Below are positions 35,619-45,509 of a stretch of DNA of 64,000 bases, in pieces (the stretch's first letter is position 1; every line of letters starts with the position of its first letter). Location of the stretch: positions 1,240,001 through 1,304,000 of the forward strand of contig NZ_CP071953.1 of NCBI RefSeq assembly GCF_020084865.1, in the 5' to 3' direction. This stretch comes from Candidatus Kaistella beijingensis (GTDB taxonomy: Bacteria; Bacteroidota; Bacteroidia; Flavobacteriales; Weeksellaceae). Both the position numbers and the translations under genes were made by a program. The notes beneath the pieces were generated by a model that saw only the letters and a list, made by a program, of their open reading frames with translations, did no database searches and was not told the origin of the DNA.

Positions 35619-37354
35619 TGAAACTGAAATTTTTATACATATTATCTCTATTTTCCGCGATTTTTGCTCACGGTCAAGTCACTTTGGCGGTTTCTGATGT
35701 TAAAGACGCCAAAGTAAATCAACGACTTAATCTTACTGTTTTACTCGAAATAAGCGGTGAAAACATGCAGCAGGAAACTCCGTTGAGAATGCCTGATTTG
35801 TCAAAATTCGACATCATTGGAACTGCTTCTGAACAAAACACGGTTGTTTTGGATGCAAAAAAAGGAGACGTTCTCAATCAAATGGTTTATCAGTGGGTTC
35901 TATCTCCAAAACAATCAGGAAAAATTAAATTCGGGTCTGTTTTGGTGACCGTGAACGGTAAAATTTATAAAACCGAACCTTTCGACATCAACGTTCGCGA
36001 TGTGGAGAAAAAAACTTCTGTTGCAGACAATTCCACTTCAAACGACCTGTATTTAAGTCTTGAAGTTCAGGACCGTGAAGTTTATAAGAACGAATCCACG
36101 ATTGCCATTCTTCGAGCACACAGCCGCGATTACGGAAGTTTTAGAAATGTTGGAAACATCCAAGTTCCGCAGCAAAAAAATGCTAGAATTAAGCCGATAA
36201 GTTTTGCAAAATCTGAAATTGAGTCCTCTGCAGGAATGAATTCGCAGGTTCTTGCGGTGTTCATGATTTTCCCTTCCGAAGAGGGAAATATTGAGATTAA
36301 TCCGGTTACAGCTTCAATTTCAAATTCCAATAGAGAAGCCAAAATCGTCTCCAACCGAGTGAAATTAAACGTAAAAAAACTTCCGGCCGGAATGCCGGAA
36401 ACTTTTAAAAATGCCGTTGGGAAATTTGATATTGCAGTGGTCAACAACAACTCTACAGAAGTTTCTGAAATTCAAAAACCTGTAAATGTGACGATGAAAG
36501 TTTCGGGAGCAGGAAACTTTGGGACACTGCATTTGCCGAAAATTGTAAGTTCCAACGACTATATTTTCTATCCACCAAAAATTACTGCGAGAACAACGAC
36601 GCATCAAAACGAACTTTCGGGAGTGGTAACGGCTGATTATGTGGTAGTTCCGAAAAAAGCAGGTTTAGTTTCTATTAACTTTGAAGATTTTTCTTTCTTC
36701 AATCCAACCATCAAAAAATATGTGGATTTAGGTGCAAAATCAATTTCTTTGGATGTGAAAACGCCTGAAGAAATTGCGGCTGCAAAATCGACTTTAGAGA
36801 AAGTAAATGATTATACCAATACTGTTCTAGAAACAGTAAACACACCTGTTTTGCAAACTCACAACCTAAAAGTGAAAGACAAAAACAGCATCAATTGGAA
36901 AGTTGTTTTCGGAAATTTTGCTTTATTGACGGCTTTTATTGCCATGTTCTTTGTGGTGGTAAAAAGACGTGAAAAGCGAAAATTAAAACCTCAAGTTGCC
37001 GAAAAAAACTTTGTTTCGATTGCGGAAACCGAAGATCTAATCCGAAAAGATTTAAACAATTCTGTAGAAGAAAATATAGAATATCTAAAAAAATTAAAAG
37101 ATAATAAAGATTTCGCAACATTCTTTTCGGTGTACAATGATTTGGTAAACGAAACAAAAAAACGAAATCTTATACAATCTGAAAGCGATTTCCGCCGTTT
37201 TCTTGAGCAAAACAAAGGTCAACAGTTCGCTGACCAATACAGAGTTTTATCAGAACAGATCCAGTTTGAAAGATTTGCACCTTTCCACAGCGAAGAAAGG
37301 ATTGAAGAACTTTTCAACTCGATTTCAACCATATTTTCAGAAATTAATAAATAA
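35618..37354 (+). CDS. batD: BatD, periplasmic aerotolerance-operon protein
   Basis: About 578 residues from ATG 35618. It has a signal peptide (MKLKFLYILSLFSAIFAHGQ), several immunoglobulin-like oxygen-tolerance domains (about 20-400), a transmembrane helix (VVFGNFALLTAFIAMFFVVV, about 430-450) and a cytoplasmic helical tail (about 455-578). The fold and operon position match BatD. It completes the moxR-DUF58-batA-B-C-D operon. Confidence 0.92.
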   Translation: MKLKFLYILSLFSAIFAHGQVTLAVSDVKDAKVNQRLNLTVLLEISGENMQQETPLRMPDLSKFDIIGTASEQNTVVLDAKKGDVLNQMVYQWVLSPKQSGKIKFGSVLVTVNGKIYKTEPFDINVRDVEKKTSVADNSTSNDLYLSLEVQDREVYKNESTIAILRAHSRDYGSFRNVGNIQVPQQKNARIKPISFAKSEIESSAGMNSQVLAVFMIFPSEEGNIEINPVTASISNSNREAKIVSNRVKLNVKKLPAGMPETFKNAVGKFDIAVVNNNSTEVSEIQKPVNVTMKVSGAGNFGTLHLPKIVSSNDYIFYPPKITARTTTHQNELSGVVTADYVVVPKKAGLVSINFEDFSFFNPTIKKYVDLGAKSISLDVKTPEEIAAAKSTLEKVNDYTNTVLETVNTPVLQTHNLKVKDKNSINWKVVFGNFALLTAFIAMFFVVVKRREKRKLKPQVAEKNFVSIAETEDLIRKDLNNSVEENIEYLKKLKDNKDFATFFSVYNDLVNETKKRNLIQSESDFRRFLEQNKGQQFADQYRVLSEQIQFERFAPFHSEERIEELFNSISTIFSEINK

Positions 37355-37397
37355 TCAATTATTTTTTATATTTTTGCGAAATTCTAAATTTCAAGAA

Positions 37398-37994
37398 ATG
37401 TTTGAACATTTTTCATTAAAAGAAACATTGACGACGACCATGGTTTTGTTTGCAGTGATTGATATTGTAGGGTCACTGCCGATTGTTGTGGGCTTAAAAC
37501 AAAAATTTGGCAGAATAGATTCCGAAAAATCAGCTCTTGTTGCAGGAAGTATTATGCTTGCATTTCTATTCATCGGAAATAAAATCTTGAAATTTATTGG
37601 GGTAGATGTAAATTCTTTCGCCATTGCAGGTGCTTTCGTTATTTTCATCATCGCACTGGAAATGATTTTAGGAATTGAAATCCACAAAAATACAGAACCA
37701 AAAGCGGCATCAATTGTTCCGATTGCGTTTCCGCTTGTTGCAGGGGCAGGAACTTTGACTACTTTGCTCTCACTCCGTGCAAATTACCACGACATCAATA
37801 TCATTGCAGCGATTCTTTTGAACACGCTTTTTGTTTATTTGGTCCTAAAATCGGCCAATTGGCTGGAACGAAAATTAGGTCCAACTACGCTTCAAGTTCT
37901 ACAAAAAGTTTTCGGAATTGTACTTTTGGCGATTTCTATTAAATTATTTACTGCTAACTTTGCACAATTGTTTACAACGTATATTAAATTCTAA
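37398..37994 (+). CDS. MarC-family membrane protein
   Basis: A 198-residue inner-membrane protein with about six helices. I start it at ATG 37398 (MFEHFSLKETLTTTMVLFAV); a longer frame reaches back into batD but lacks membrane character. Typical MarC features are FAVIDIVGSLPIVVGL near the N-terminus, FAIAGAFVIFIIALEMILG and PIAFPLVAGAGTLTTLLSL. The function is unknown in the family. TATTTTTG at 37369-37376 could be a -7 element. Confidence 0.88.
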   Translation: MFEHFSLKETLTTTMVLFAVIDIVGSLPIVVGLKQKFGRIDSEKSALVAGSIMLAFLFIGNKILKFIGVDVNSFAIAGAFVIFIIALEMILGIEIHKNTEPKAASIVPIAFPLVAGAGTLTTLLSLRANYHDINIIAAILLNTLFVYLVLKSANWLERKLGPTTLQVLQKVFGIVLLAISIKLFTANFAQLFTTYIKF

Positions 37995-38005
37995 AAAATT
38001 CAACA

Positions 38006-38200
38006 ATGCAACTTTTTTATAAAATATTTTTAGCAATTTTCGTTATTTTCATCGGCTTCAACCTTTACGTAATGGAATGGGATTTAGGTTTTTGGCACGA
38101 AGAAAACTCTAAATTTATTTTGTCAATTTCGGCTGCAATCCTTGGAATTATCGTGGTTTTCGTGCTGCATTCGATGAGCAAACTTTCGGTGAAAAAATAG
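38006..38200 (+). CDS. Small two-helix membrane protein
   Basis: A 64-residue protein with two hydrophobic segments (MQLFYKIFLAIFVIFIGFNL and FILSISAAILGIIVVFVLHS) and a basic end (KLSVKK). It starts 11 bases after marC on the same strand, which supports a real gene in that operon. No known domain is visible. Confidence 0.75.
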   Translation: MQLFYKIFLAIFVIFIGFNLYVMEWDLGFWHEENSKFILSISAAILGIIVVFVLHSMSKLSVKK

Positions 38201-38280
38201 TTTCTTTAGGTGCAAATTGGTGCAGTGTGCAATTGGTGCAAGTTGCAACATTCAAATTTCGTACTTCGTACTTCGTATTT

Positions 38281-39333
38281 TTAGAAATTCATTTCATCTT
38301 TCACCACTCCATTATTTTGGGTGTGTTGAAGAAGTTCTTTTACAATAAATTCCTTGATTTTGTCGGAATCGGAATCTCCAGGGAAAAGAAGATGAACATT
38401 CGCACCTGCATCCAAAGTAAAAAACAAAGCCAACCCCGTTTCTTTACGGAAATTCCAAATTTTATTGATGACTTCTAAAGTTCCTGTTTTCATGAGAATA
38501 AAAGCGGGCTCGCTCATCATCATCATTGCGTGAAGAGTCAGAGCTTCATGTTCCACCAATTTGATGAAATTTTGCAAATCTCCTGTTTTAAGGATTTCTT
38601 TTAAAATAGTAAAATTCTCATGAGCTTCCTGAAATCTCCTTTCCGCATACGGATTTGTTTTCATCAAACCGTGACCAACAGTAGAACTCACCGATTTTTC
38701 ACCTTCGTGAATCAGCAAAACCCAATCGTTGAAATTTTTAAAAATCGGATGAATTTCTTCATTAGGATATTGAACGGCGTATAAATCCGAACTTCCTTCC
38801 ACTTCGTCTGTTTTTCCCCAAACAACCAATCCGTTGTAGAGGCTTCTACACGCACTTCCGCTTCCTAAACGTGCAAGAAAACTTTCTTTTTTTGCTTTTA
38901 AATCGTCTGCTATTTTTCCTGAAAATTGTTCGTCAAGATCCATCAAACATTTTGCAATCGCACCGAAACCTGATGCAGAACTTGCGATTCCCGAACTGTG
39001 CGGAAAAGTGTTTTCGGTTCTAATGATATATTTTCCCTTTAAAATCCAAGGTAAAAAATCTTCAATATTTTTGAAGTATTTCTCAATCTTTTCGGCAAAT
39101 TTCTTCTCTTCGTTTCCCGCTAAATAGGTTTGGACAGAAAATTCTTCATCTGCAAAAAATTCCATAAAAGTATTTGTTTTACAATGATTTAGCGTGTAAC
39201 TGATACTCGGATTTGCAGGAATTTGATTCTCGTATTTTCCCCAATATTTAATTAGAGCAATATTTGAGGGACAGCTGGCAGAAACGGTTTGATTTGAGAT
39301 ATTGAAATTTGGATTTCCTTGAAATTCGTTCAT
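38281..39333 (-). CDS. mvaD: Diphosphomevalonate decarboxylase
   Basis: Last step of the mevalonate pathway: ATP-dependent decarboxylation to isopentenyl diphosphate. The 350-residue GHMP-fold protein has ASCPSNIALIKYWGKYE (about residues 19-35), the phosphate-binding HSSGIASSASGFGAIA (about 112-127) with its catalytic SGS-like serines, RLGSGSACRSLYNGLVVW and FFTLDAGANVHLL. The KYWGK motif distinguishes it from mevalonate kinase. Mevalonate-pathway use is normal for flavobacteria. Confidence 0.92.
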   Translation of the reverse strand: MNEFQGNPNFNISNQTVSASCPSNIALIKYWGKYENQIPANPSISYTLNHCKTNTFMEFFADEEFSVQTYLAGNEEKKFAEKIEKYFKNIEDFLPWILKGKYIIRTENTFPHSSGIASSASGFGAIAKCLMDLDEQFSGKIADDLKAKKESFLARLGSGSACRSLYNGLVVWGKTDEVEGSSDLYAVQYPNEEIHPIFKNFNDWVLLIHEGEKSVSSTVGHGLMKTNPYAERRFQEAHENFTILKEILKTGDLQNFIKLVEHEALTLHAMMMMSEPAFILMKTGTLEVINKIWNFRKETGLALFFTLDAGANVHLLFPGDSDSDKIKEFIVKELLQHTQNNGVVKDEMNF

Positions 39334-39563
39334 TTGATTAACTTGAGAAAAAATTATGATTAATGCTTTTTAAAACCACCAAAGGCACAAAAGTTCTATG
39401 ATTTTAATGCGTTTATTTTATTTGCTCACAACAAGTTCACAATAGTGAAAATCGCAGATTTTCATTCTTTTGTGTTCTGCTCATTAGAAAGAAATATTGC
39501 AATTGTAGGACATTCATAAACAGATTTCTTTTGTTCCTATTGTGGTTTATTTTTATATTTTTT

Positions 39564-39585
39564 GAATTCGCCAAGAAGCGAATTC
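39564..39585. repeat. Inverted repeat after the acyl-CoA ligase gene
   Basis: GAATTCGC, loop CAAGAA, GCGAATTC. A partial relative (GAATTCGCTTCGCCAAGAA) occurs near 1878. It lies 12 bases downstream of the ligase stop and has no T-run of its own. Confidence 0.7.
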
Positions 39586-39597
39586 TTACGTCATTGT

Positions 39598-41361
39598 TTA
39601 ATTATGGTACATTTTATCAATTAAGTCAGAATATTTTTTCATCACCACATTTCGTTTCACCTTTAAAGTTGGTGTTATTTCGCCACTTGCAATCTCGAAT
39701 TCTGACGGCATTAAAACAAATTTTTTCACCTTCTCAAATCCTGAAAACGAGTGTTGAATCTCGTTGATTTTTTGGTGGTAAAATTCCTTTACCTCATCTA
39801 AATTTACAACTTCTTCCCAATTGGTAAAATTAATATTCATCTTTGGGAGCTGCTCTTTCAACGCTTCAAAATTAGGGATTATCAATGCGGTTACATAAGG
39901 TTTTCCCTCTGCAATCACCATCGCTTGAGTAATGAAATTATTGTTGGACAGCATATTTTCAATCGGTTGCGGTGCGATATATTTTCCGTTAGAAGTCTTC
40001 ATCAAATCCTTGATTCTATCGGTGATAACAAGGTTTCCCTTCTCGTCAAATTCTCCTGCATCGCCTGTTTTGAACCAACCATCTTCGGTAAAAACTTCGG
40101 CGGTTTCGTGGGGTTTTTTGTAGTAGCCTTTCATGATTCCGCTTCCTTTTGCCAAAATTTCATCGTTTTCGCCTATCTTAATTTGGGTGTCGCCAAGAGT
40201 GATTCCCGCTGTTCCGTGTTCGTAATTTTGCAGGGGAAATGCGGTTAAAGTAGCCGTAGTTTCTGTCAATCCATAACCAACGGTAATGTGAATTCCCATC
40301 GCATCAAAAAATTTTGTGACTTCGGAAGAAATTGAAGCTCCTCCACATGGCATGAACCAAAGATTTCCACCCAATTTGTTTTTTATTTTATTGAAAACCA
40401 ATTTGTTGGCAATAGCATTCTTCAAGTTTAATGAAAGTGGAATCGACTTATCAAGTCGTTTCAACTCCGCAACTTCTCCCCCATTTTTCAAGGCCCAATT
40501 AAAAATTTTCTTTTTCGAATCGGAACTTTCTGCAACCATTTCTTGGATTCCCGCATAAATTTTTTGGTAGAACCTTGGAACAGAGCACATCATGGTTGGT
40601 TTAACTTCAGTTAAAGCGGTCGCGATGAGTTTGGTATTTTCCAAAAATGAAACTTTCGCACCGCCGTAGAGGCAAAGCAAAGTCCAACTTCTCTCGAAAA
40701 TATGTGTTAAAGGTAAAAACGCCAAAGAATGTTCCCCTTCAAAATTTCTGAATTTAAAGAAATCGAAATGGGCATCGCAACATTTTTGAAAATTCCCGTG
40801 AGTCAACATCACTCCTTTCGGAACACCCGTTGTTCCCGAAGTGTAAATAATGGTGGCTAAATCATCGTCATTTTTTTCGACAATTTTGAAGCGTTCATCA
40901 GCATTTTTAATGAAGTCTTCCAAGAATTGTGAGTTCTCTGTTTTGATCCAAACCGATTTCTTAGAAACAATGATTTCTTGCAGAATATGACTTTTATTCA
41001 AAATTTCAAACGCCGCATCATACTGTTCCTGATTTCCGACCAAAATCATTTTCGATTCTGATTCTTTTAGAATGTATTCCGCCTGTTCGAGATTGTTTGT
41101 AGAATAAATCGGAACCGTGATTGCGCCGAGAGAAATGATGGCCAAATCGAAAATAATCCATTCCGCAGAGTTGTCGGAATAAATCGCAACCCGGTCATTT
41201 TCAGCAATTCCCGCATCTTTCAAAGCATTGGCTGTTTTGAAAACCATTCTTCGAAAATTTTTCCAATCAAGTTCTTTCCATTCTTCGTTTTTTTTGAAAC
41301 CTATTGCGGGTTTCATGGGAAATCTTTTGGTGTTTTTATTGAGGAATTGGGTGAAATTCAT
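39598..41361 (-). CDS. Long-chain fatty-acid CoA ligase
   Basis: An AMP-forming acyl-CoA synthetase of 587 residues that activates fatty acids. The adenylation P-loop is IIYTSGTTGVPKGVMLTHGN (about 171-190), with GYGLTETTATLT (A5 region), the GWFKTGDAGEFDEKGNLVI block (A7) and ITDRIKDLMKTSNGKYIAPQ (A8). The C-terminal ITPTLKVKRN contains the family's catalytic Lys region. It may feed fatty acids to phospholipid synthesis or beta-oxidation. An NAD-dependent epimerase-like gene precedes it on the same strand by 55 bases. Confidence 0.93.
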   Translation of the reverse strand: MNFTQFLNKNTKRFPMKPAIGFKKNEEWKELDWKNFRRMVFKTANALKDAGIAENDRVAIYSDNSAEWIIFDLAIISLGAITVPIYSTNNLEQAEYILKESESKMILVGNQEQYDAAFEILNKSHILQEIIVSKKSVWIKTENSQFLEDFIKNADERFKIVEKNDDDLATIIYTSGTTGVPKGVMLTHGNFQKCCDAHFDFFKFRNFEGEHSLAFLPLTHIFERSWTLLCLYGGAKVSFLENTKLIATALTEVKPTMMCSVPRFYQKIYAGIQEMVAESSDSKKKIFNWALKNGGEVAELKRLDKSIPLSLNLKNAIANKLVFNKIKNKLGGNLWFMPCGGASISSEVTKFFDAMGIHITVGYGLTETTATLTAFPLQNYEHGTAGITLGDTQIKIGENDEILAKGSGIMKGYYKKPHETAEVFTEDGWFKTGDAGEFDEKGNLVITDRIKDLMKTSNGKYIAPQPIENMLSNNNFITQAMVIAEGKPYVTALIIPNFEALKEQLPKMNINFTNWEEVVNLDEVKEFYHQKINEIQHSFSGFEKVKKFVLMPSEFEIASGEITPTLKVKRNVVMKKYSDLIDKMYHN

Positions 41362-41416
41362 TTTTACATTTTAAAATTGAATTCGGCTCATGGCGAATTA
41401 TTTCAATTATTTTCAA

Positions 41417-42421
41417 CTACAATTTTTTGTCTTGTCTATAGTTTTTTAAGTGAAAATCAAGACTTTCTTCTATGGGAATAAATTGATAATCAAGACGTTC
41501 CCTAATTTTTTGATTGGAAACGGTATTCAAATTTGTGACCGATTCGATGTTGACTTTGTTCGCCATTTTCAAAGATGGAATAAACCATCCAAAGTAGAAA
41601 TTTAAAATTTTAGCAAAATTCAACACCAATTTTGAAAGAATTTTCGGAGTAGATTTTCCTAATTTATTTCGCACGAAATTGGTCATTTCACTGTATCGTT
41701 TATTTTCAGAAATCAATATAAATCGCTCCCCGAAAATATTTTTCTCCATCAATTCCACGGAAATTTTCGCAACATCGCGAACATCAACATAAGAAGTTCC
41801 GCCCGAAAAAGTGAAACCTTTCGTGAAGTTTTCATAAATCAATCCACTGCTTTCGTTCCAGTTTCCGCTGCCGATAATCATTCCAGGATTTACGATGACC
41901 ACGTTTAAACCTTCTGCCGAAGCGCGCCAAACTTCCATTTCTGAAAAATGTTTCGATTCTGCATAAGCTGAATGTTCGAGTTTTGAATTGAAATCGGAAT
42001 CTTCATCCATCATACCCTTTTCATTAAATCCGTCGAGAACCGCAATGGAGCTCACGAAGCAGAATTTTTTCACCGATGAGTTTTCACAAGCGTAAAGCAA
42101 GTTTTTAGTTCCATCAATATTGCTATGATACATTTTCTTACGAGCATTGGGATGGAAACTGACTTTTGCGGCGCAGTGATACACTTCTTCTACTCCATTT
42201 ACCGCTATTTTTAACGAATCTATGTCATCAAAATCGATATCAACCCATTCAATTTTATTGAAAAATTCGTCGGGATTCTCCGTATAAAATTTGAAAGAAT
42301 GGCGAACTTCTTCAAGATTGCTCGTTTTTCTTTTCGTGGCACGAACCGTTTTTCCGCGTTTCAGAAGTTCCAAAACGATTACTCTGCCGAGAATTCCTGT
42401 AGCGCCGGTTACGAGTGTCAT
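41417..42421 (-). CDS. NAD-dependent epimerase/dehydratase family protein
   Basis: An extended short-chain dehydrogenase of 334 residues. The nucleotide-binding motif is LVTGATGILGRVIV (residues 3-16), then VYHCAAKVSF and the active-site AYAESKHFSEME (Tyr-x-x-x-Lys, about 152-163), followed by VVIVNPGMIIGSG. It resembles dihydroflavonol reductase-like and sugar epimerase groups; the substrate is unclear. It precedes the acyl-CoA ligase in the direction of transcription. Confidence 0.85.
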   Translation of the reverse strand: MTLVTGATGILGRVIVLELLKRGKTVRATKRKTSNLEEVRHSFKFYTENPDEFFNKIEWVDIDFDDIDSLKIAVNGVEEVYHCAAKVSFHPNARKKMYHSNIDGTKNLLYACENSSVKKFCFVSSIAVLDGFNEKGMMDEDSDFNSKLEHSAYAESKHFSEMEVWRASAEGLNVVIVNPGMIIGSGNWNESSGLIYENFTKGFTFSGGTSYVDVRDVAKISVELMEKNIFGERFILISENKRYSEMTNFVRNKLGKSTPKILSKLVLNFAKILNFYFGWFIPSLKMANKVNIESVTNLNTVSNQKIRERLDYQFIPIEESLDFHLKNYRQDKKL

Positions 42422-42515
42422 ATTCTTCAGTGAATGGTCAATGGTGAATGGTGAATTTTACAAAAATACGCTTTAAAAATGCATTTTCAAACCTTCAATC
42501 GCATTCATCTTCAAA

Positions 42516-43307
42516 TTAATCAATAAATTGATGCATTAAAAAATCTTTCACCACTTCATTAAAATCCTTTGGATTTTCTGCTTGAACCCAATGTCCTGCG
42601 TTGGGAATTTTAACAATGGAAGAATTTGGGAATTGCTGCTTGATTTGAAATTCATCCTGCGGCAAAATATAATTTGATTTTTCGCCTGCAATAACTAAAG
42701 TTTCTCCGGTAAAAACTCCAAATTTAATCGCATTAGAAACGAAATCGCTGTATTTTTCAGATAAAGTTTTCAAGTTGAAACGCCAAGCTAATTTCTTTTC
42801 CTCTTTCCAATATAAATTTTTTGCAAGAAACTGAATGACAGATTTTTCGGGAATGAATTGCTGTAAAATTTCCTCAACTTCCTGGCGTGAATTTACTTGG
42901 TTGAAATCCACACTTTCCAACGCTTTCAAAATTCCTTGATGATGCGGTGGATAAGCTTTTGGACCGATATCTACAACGATCAATTTCTCGACTTTTAAAG
43001 GATATTTGATGGCGAATTGCATCACCGCTTTTCCGCCTAAAGAATGACCGAGCAAATTGGCTTTCTGTATTCCGTAATGTTCCATGTAATGGGTGATGTC
43101 GTGCGCCAAATCGTCGTGCGACATTTCTTCGGAATGAAAACTTTTGCCGTGGTTTCTTAAATCAATTAAATGCACAGGAAAAAGTTCGCCCATTTCCTTC
43201 CCGAAACTTCCCCAATTGTCGAGCATTCCGAAAAGTCCGTGGAAAACGAGAAGCGGCGTTCCTGATTTTTCTTGTCCGTATATTTTTGAGTGGAGGATGT
43301 TATTCAT
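42516..43307 (-). CDS. Alpha/beta-fold hydrolase (YbfF-like esterase)
   Basis: A 263-residue hydrolase. The oxyanion region is VFHGLFGMLDNWGS, DLRNHGKSFHSEEMS follows, the nucleophile Ser is in LLGHSLGGKAVMQFA (about residues 83-97), the acid in EKLIVVDIGPKAY or later, and the His in NAGHWVQAENP. The DLRNHGKS motif is typical of the YbfF/PEST-like acyl esterase group. No operon partner is obvious. Confidence 0.88.
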   Translation of the reverse strand: MNNILHSKIYGQEKSGTPLLVFHGLFGMLDNWGSFGKEMGELFPVHLIDLRNHGKSFHSEEMSHDDLAHDITHYMEHYGIQKANLLGHSLGGKAVMQFAIKYPLKVEKLIVVDIGPKAYPPHHQGILKALESVDFNQVNSRQEVEEILQQFIPEKSVIQFLAKNLYWKEEKKLAWRFNLKTLSEKYSDFVSNAIKFGVFTGETLVIAGEKSNYILPQDEFQIKQQFPNSSIVKIPNAGHWVQAENPKDFNEVVKDFLMHQFID

Positions 43308-43338
43308 AAAAATTTTAATTTCAAGTACTCATTACTAA

Positions 43339-43491
43339 TTACCTCTTTACAATTTTCCCAATTAAATTCCCCAAAAACTTCAGGTTCTGGAGAATTTTCT
43401 GCTTGTTGAAAATAGGTAAGTAAGTTTCTTCAGTTGCCATTTTTTCTAGGAGTTCCAAAAGTTCAGTTCGGATTTTATGGGTGTGTAGCAT
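43339..43491 (-). pseudogene. Possible remnant of an AbiEii-type nucleotidyltransferase toxin gene
   Basis: A 50-residue frame starting MLHTHKIRTELLELLEKM, which overlaps the end of the broken DUF6922-like gene. In related genomes that partner is often followed by an AbiEii-like toxin whose first residues look similar. The rest here (EETYLPIFNKQKILQNLKFL) carries no nucleotidyltransferase motif, so it would be a stub. The match is from memory of the family and could be chance. Confidence 0.3.
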
Positions 43492-43751
43492 CTAAATTCT
43501 TTTTCCTCATTATTGAAAATAGTTGACAAGAACGAAAGCGTGACAGGAATTATATCTTTCAAGAGAAACGAAATCTCTTTAATAGCTTCTTTTCCCTACA
43601 GATCTTTTAGCAAAATCCAATACTTCAGCATTCCATATTCCAAAACACGCTGAACGATAAATTCCTTGTATTGGTCCAAATCAAATTTCTCCAAATCCAC
43701 ATCCCAAAAAAGGTGTGCTGAAAAATCATGAACTGTGATTGTAGAATCCAT
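43446..43751 (-). pseudogene. DUF6922-like antitoxin-type gene broken by an in-frame stop
   Basis: From the ATG at 43749-43751 the frame reads HDFSAHLFWDVDLEKFDLDQ and FIVQRVLEYGMLKYW, then meets TAG at 43596-43598. The same frame continues with GKEAIKEISFLLKDI, TLSFLSTIF and EEKEFRCYTPIKSELNFW before the final stop at 43446-43448. The total of 101 residues with one internal stop matches the size and pattern of the DUF6922 family, often found beside AbiEii-like toxins. A single substitution therefore probably inactivated it. A sequencing error cannot be excluded. Confidence 0.72.
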
Positions 43752-43767
43752 TCTTCAAAAATACAAA

Positions 43768-44659
43768 CTAATTTTTAAAAATGACTTTGTTTATTTTTTC
43801 TGCAATTTCTCCCGCATAAAATCTTATTCCACAGACATGGCATTTTTCTATCAGCGTAAAATTTTTTGGTGGATTAGCTTTTTCAAAAAGTTTTCTGCCC
43901 AATTTTTCGGGAACAATCTTATCGTCCTTGCTGTGTATAACCAATATTGGCTTTCTGAAATTTTTGAGATTTTCTTCGTTGTCGAAATTATTTTTAACAA
44001 TAATTTTCCCAAAAACAGGCACATAATGATTCGCAATATCGTCGGTTTGCAAAAAAGTTCCCTCCACAACCAAACCTTCGATTTCGTTCTGATTTTTTTT
44101 TGCAACAGGAATTGCGAAATTTCCACCGATGGATTGCCCGTAAATTATTTTTTGAGTGTTTTTTACTTCGCTTAGATTTTTGAAAAATTCAAAAGCAATA
44201 TAAGAATCTTCTAAAGCATTTTTTCTGTTTGCTTTTCCCTCGGAATAACCGAATCCCGAATAATCGAAAATAAAAACCTGAAACCCAAAATCCGTCAAAT
44301 TAGCGAAATTTTCGAAATGAGTATTGATATTTCCCGAATTTCCGTGCAGTGCGAAGACAGATTTTAGAGCACTATTTTTCTTGGGTTTTAAAAGCCATGC
44401 GTTGATTTTCCGACCTTGGTTTCCTTGAAAATAAGAGCTTTCAATGGTAAAACCGCGCTGCAAAGTGTCTTTGTTTTTAAAGAAAATTGGCTGTAGATTT
44501 TCGCCTGAAAATTTTCAGATGGATGGAATCTTTTTGTTCTTTCCAAGAAAAGTTTCTTTTGGAAACATCATTTTTCCACGGCTGTAAAATTGGATAATTG
44601 ACTTGACAGCTGCAGAAAAACAAGAAAATTAAAATGGTGGGAAATTTCAAAAACTTCAT
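43768..44659 (-). pseudogene. Lipoprotein alpha/beta-hydrolase gene split by a frameshift
   Basis: The N-terminal part (44659-44477) encodes a lipoprotein signal (MKFLKFPTILIFLFFCSCQ) and KEQKDSIHLK, then runs into a stop. The C-terminal part (to 43768) is in another frame and reads GENLQPIFFKNKDTLQRGFT, HGNSGNINTHFE, DYSGFGYSEGKA, YGQSIGGNFAI (nucleophile Ser), HSKDDKIVP (Asp) and KCHVCGIRF in place of the usual catalytic His region. The two frames meet at CTGAAAATTTTCAG (44505-44518), where one A has probably been gained. Downstream residues from an internal start could still make a hydrolase without export. Confidence 0.75.
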
Positions 44660-44674
44660 TGCAGAATTACCGAA

Positions 44675-45394
44675 TTACCAAGTAGCCAATCGCTTCAAAT
44701 ATGCCTGAACCGTGTTTTCCAACCCCAAATATAAAGCTTCGGAAATCAAGGCGTGACCAATGGAAACTTCCAGTAAGTTGGGAATATTTTCTGCGAAATA
44801 TTTTAGATTGTCCAAACTCAAATCGTGACCTGCGTTGATTCCCAAACCAAATTTTGCAGCTTCAACTGCGGTTTCGTAATAGGGCTTTACGGCTTCCTCT
44901 TTGTTGATCGGATACTTTTTTGCGTAAGCTTCGGTGTAAAGTTCAATTCTGTCCGTACCTGTTTCTGCGGCAAATTTCACCATTTCAGGATTTGGGTCGA
45001 GAAAAATGGAGGTTCTAATTCCCGCATTTTTGAATTCAGAAATCACCGATTTTAAAAACTCTAAATTCTTTTCGCAATCCCAACCTGCATTGGAAGTGAT
45101 CGCATCATCTGCATCGGGAACCAAAGTCACCTGTTCAGGTTTTACTTCCAAAACCATATCAATAAAAGGTCGGTGTGGATTTCCTTCAATATTAAATTCC
45201 GTGGTAATTAAAGGTTTTAAATCATAGACATCTATTCTTGTGATGTGCCTTTCGTCGGGACGCGGATGAACTGTAATTCCCTTTGCACCAAATTTTTGCA
45301 ATTTTACAGCAGCCTCTGTAACGCTCGGAAATTCACCGCCTCTTGCATTTCTAAGGGTGGCAATTTTATTGATATTTACGCTCAGTTTTGTCAT
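44675..45394 (-). CDS. pdxJ: Pyridoxine 5'-phosphate synthase PdxJ
   Basis: Condenses 3-amino-2-oxopropyl phosphate with deoxyxylulose 5-phosphate to form pyridoxine 5'-phosphate. The 239-residue barrel protein has [17 protein letters not shown] at the N-terminus (active-site loop, His/Asn region), [45 protein letters not shown] and [13 protein letters not shown], ending in the ISEALYLG helix. Length and motifs are normal. Confidence 0.95.
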   Translation of the reverse strand: MTKLSVNINKIATLRNARGGEFPSVTEAAVKLQKFGAKGITVHPRPDERHITRIDVYDLKPLITTEFNIEGNPHRPFIDMVLEVKPEQVTLVPDADDAITSNAGWDCEKNLEFLKSVISEFKNAGIRTSIFLDPNPEMVKFAAETGTDRIELYTEAYAKKYPINKEEAVKPYYETAVEAAKFGLGINAGHDLSLDNLKYFAENIPNLLEVSIGHALISEALYLGLENTVQAYLKRLATW

Positions 45395-45509
45395 TGTTTG
45401 ATTCGAGATTTGAGGTGTTTAGATTATAGGTTTGCTCACGATTGATTTATTTAAATTTTAAAGTTCGTGAATGATTTGCATTTAAGATTTGAAGCTTGAA
45501 ATCCGTTGG

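Noticed and set aside
37203..37397. Longer start for the MarC-family protein
   Set aside because: The extension lies in another frame of batD and lacks membrane helices; the family starts near MFEHFSLKETL.
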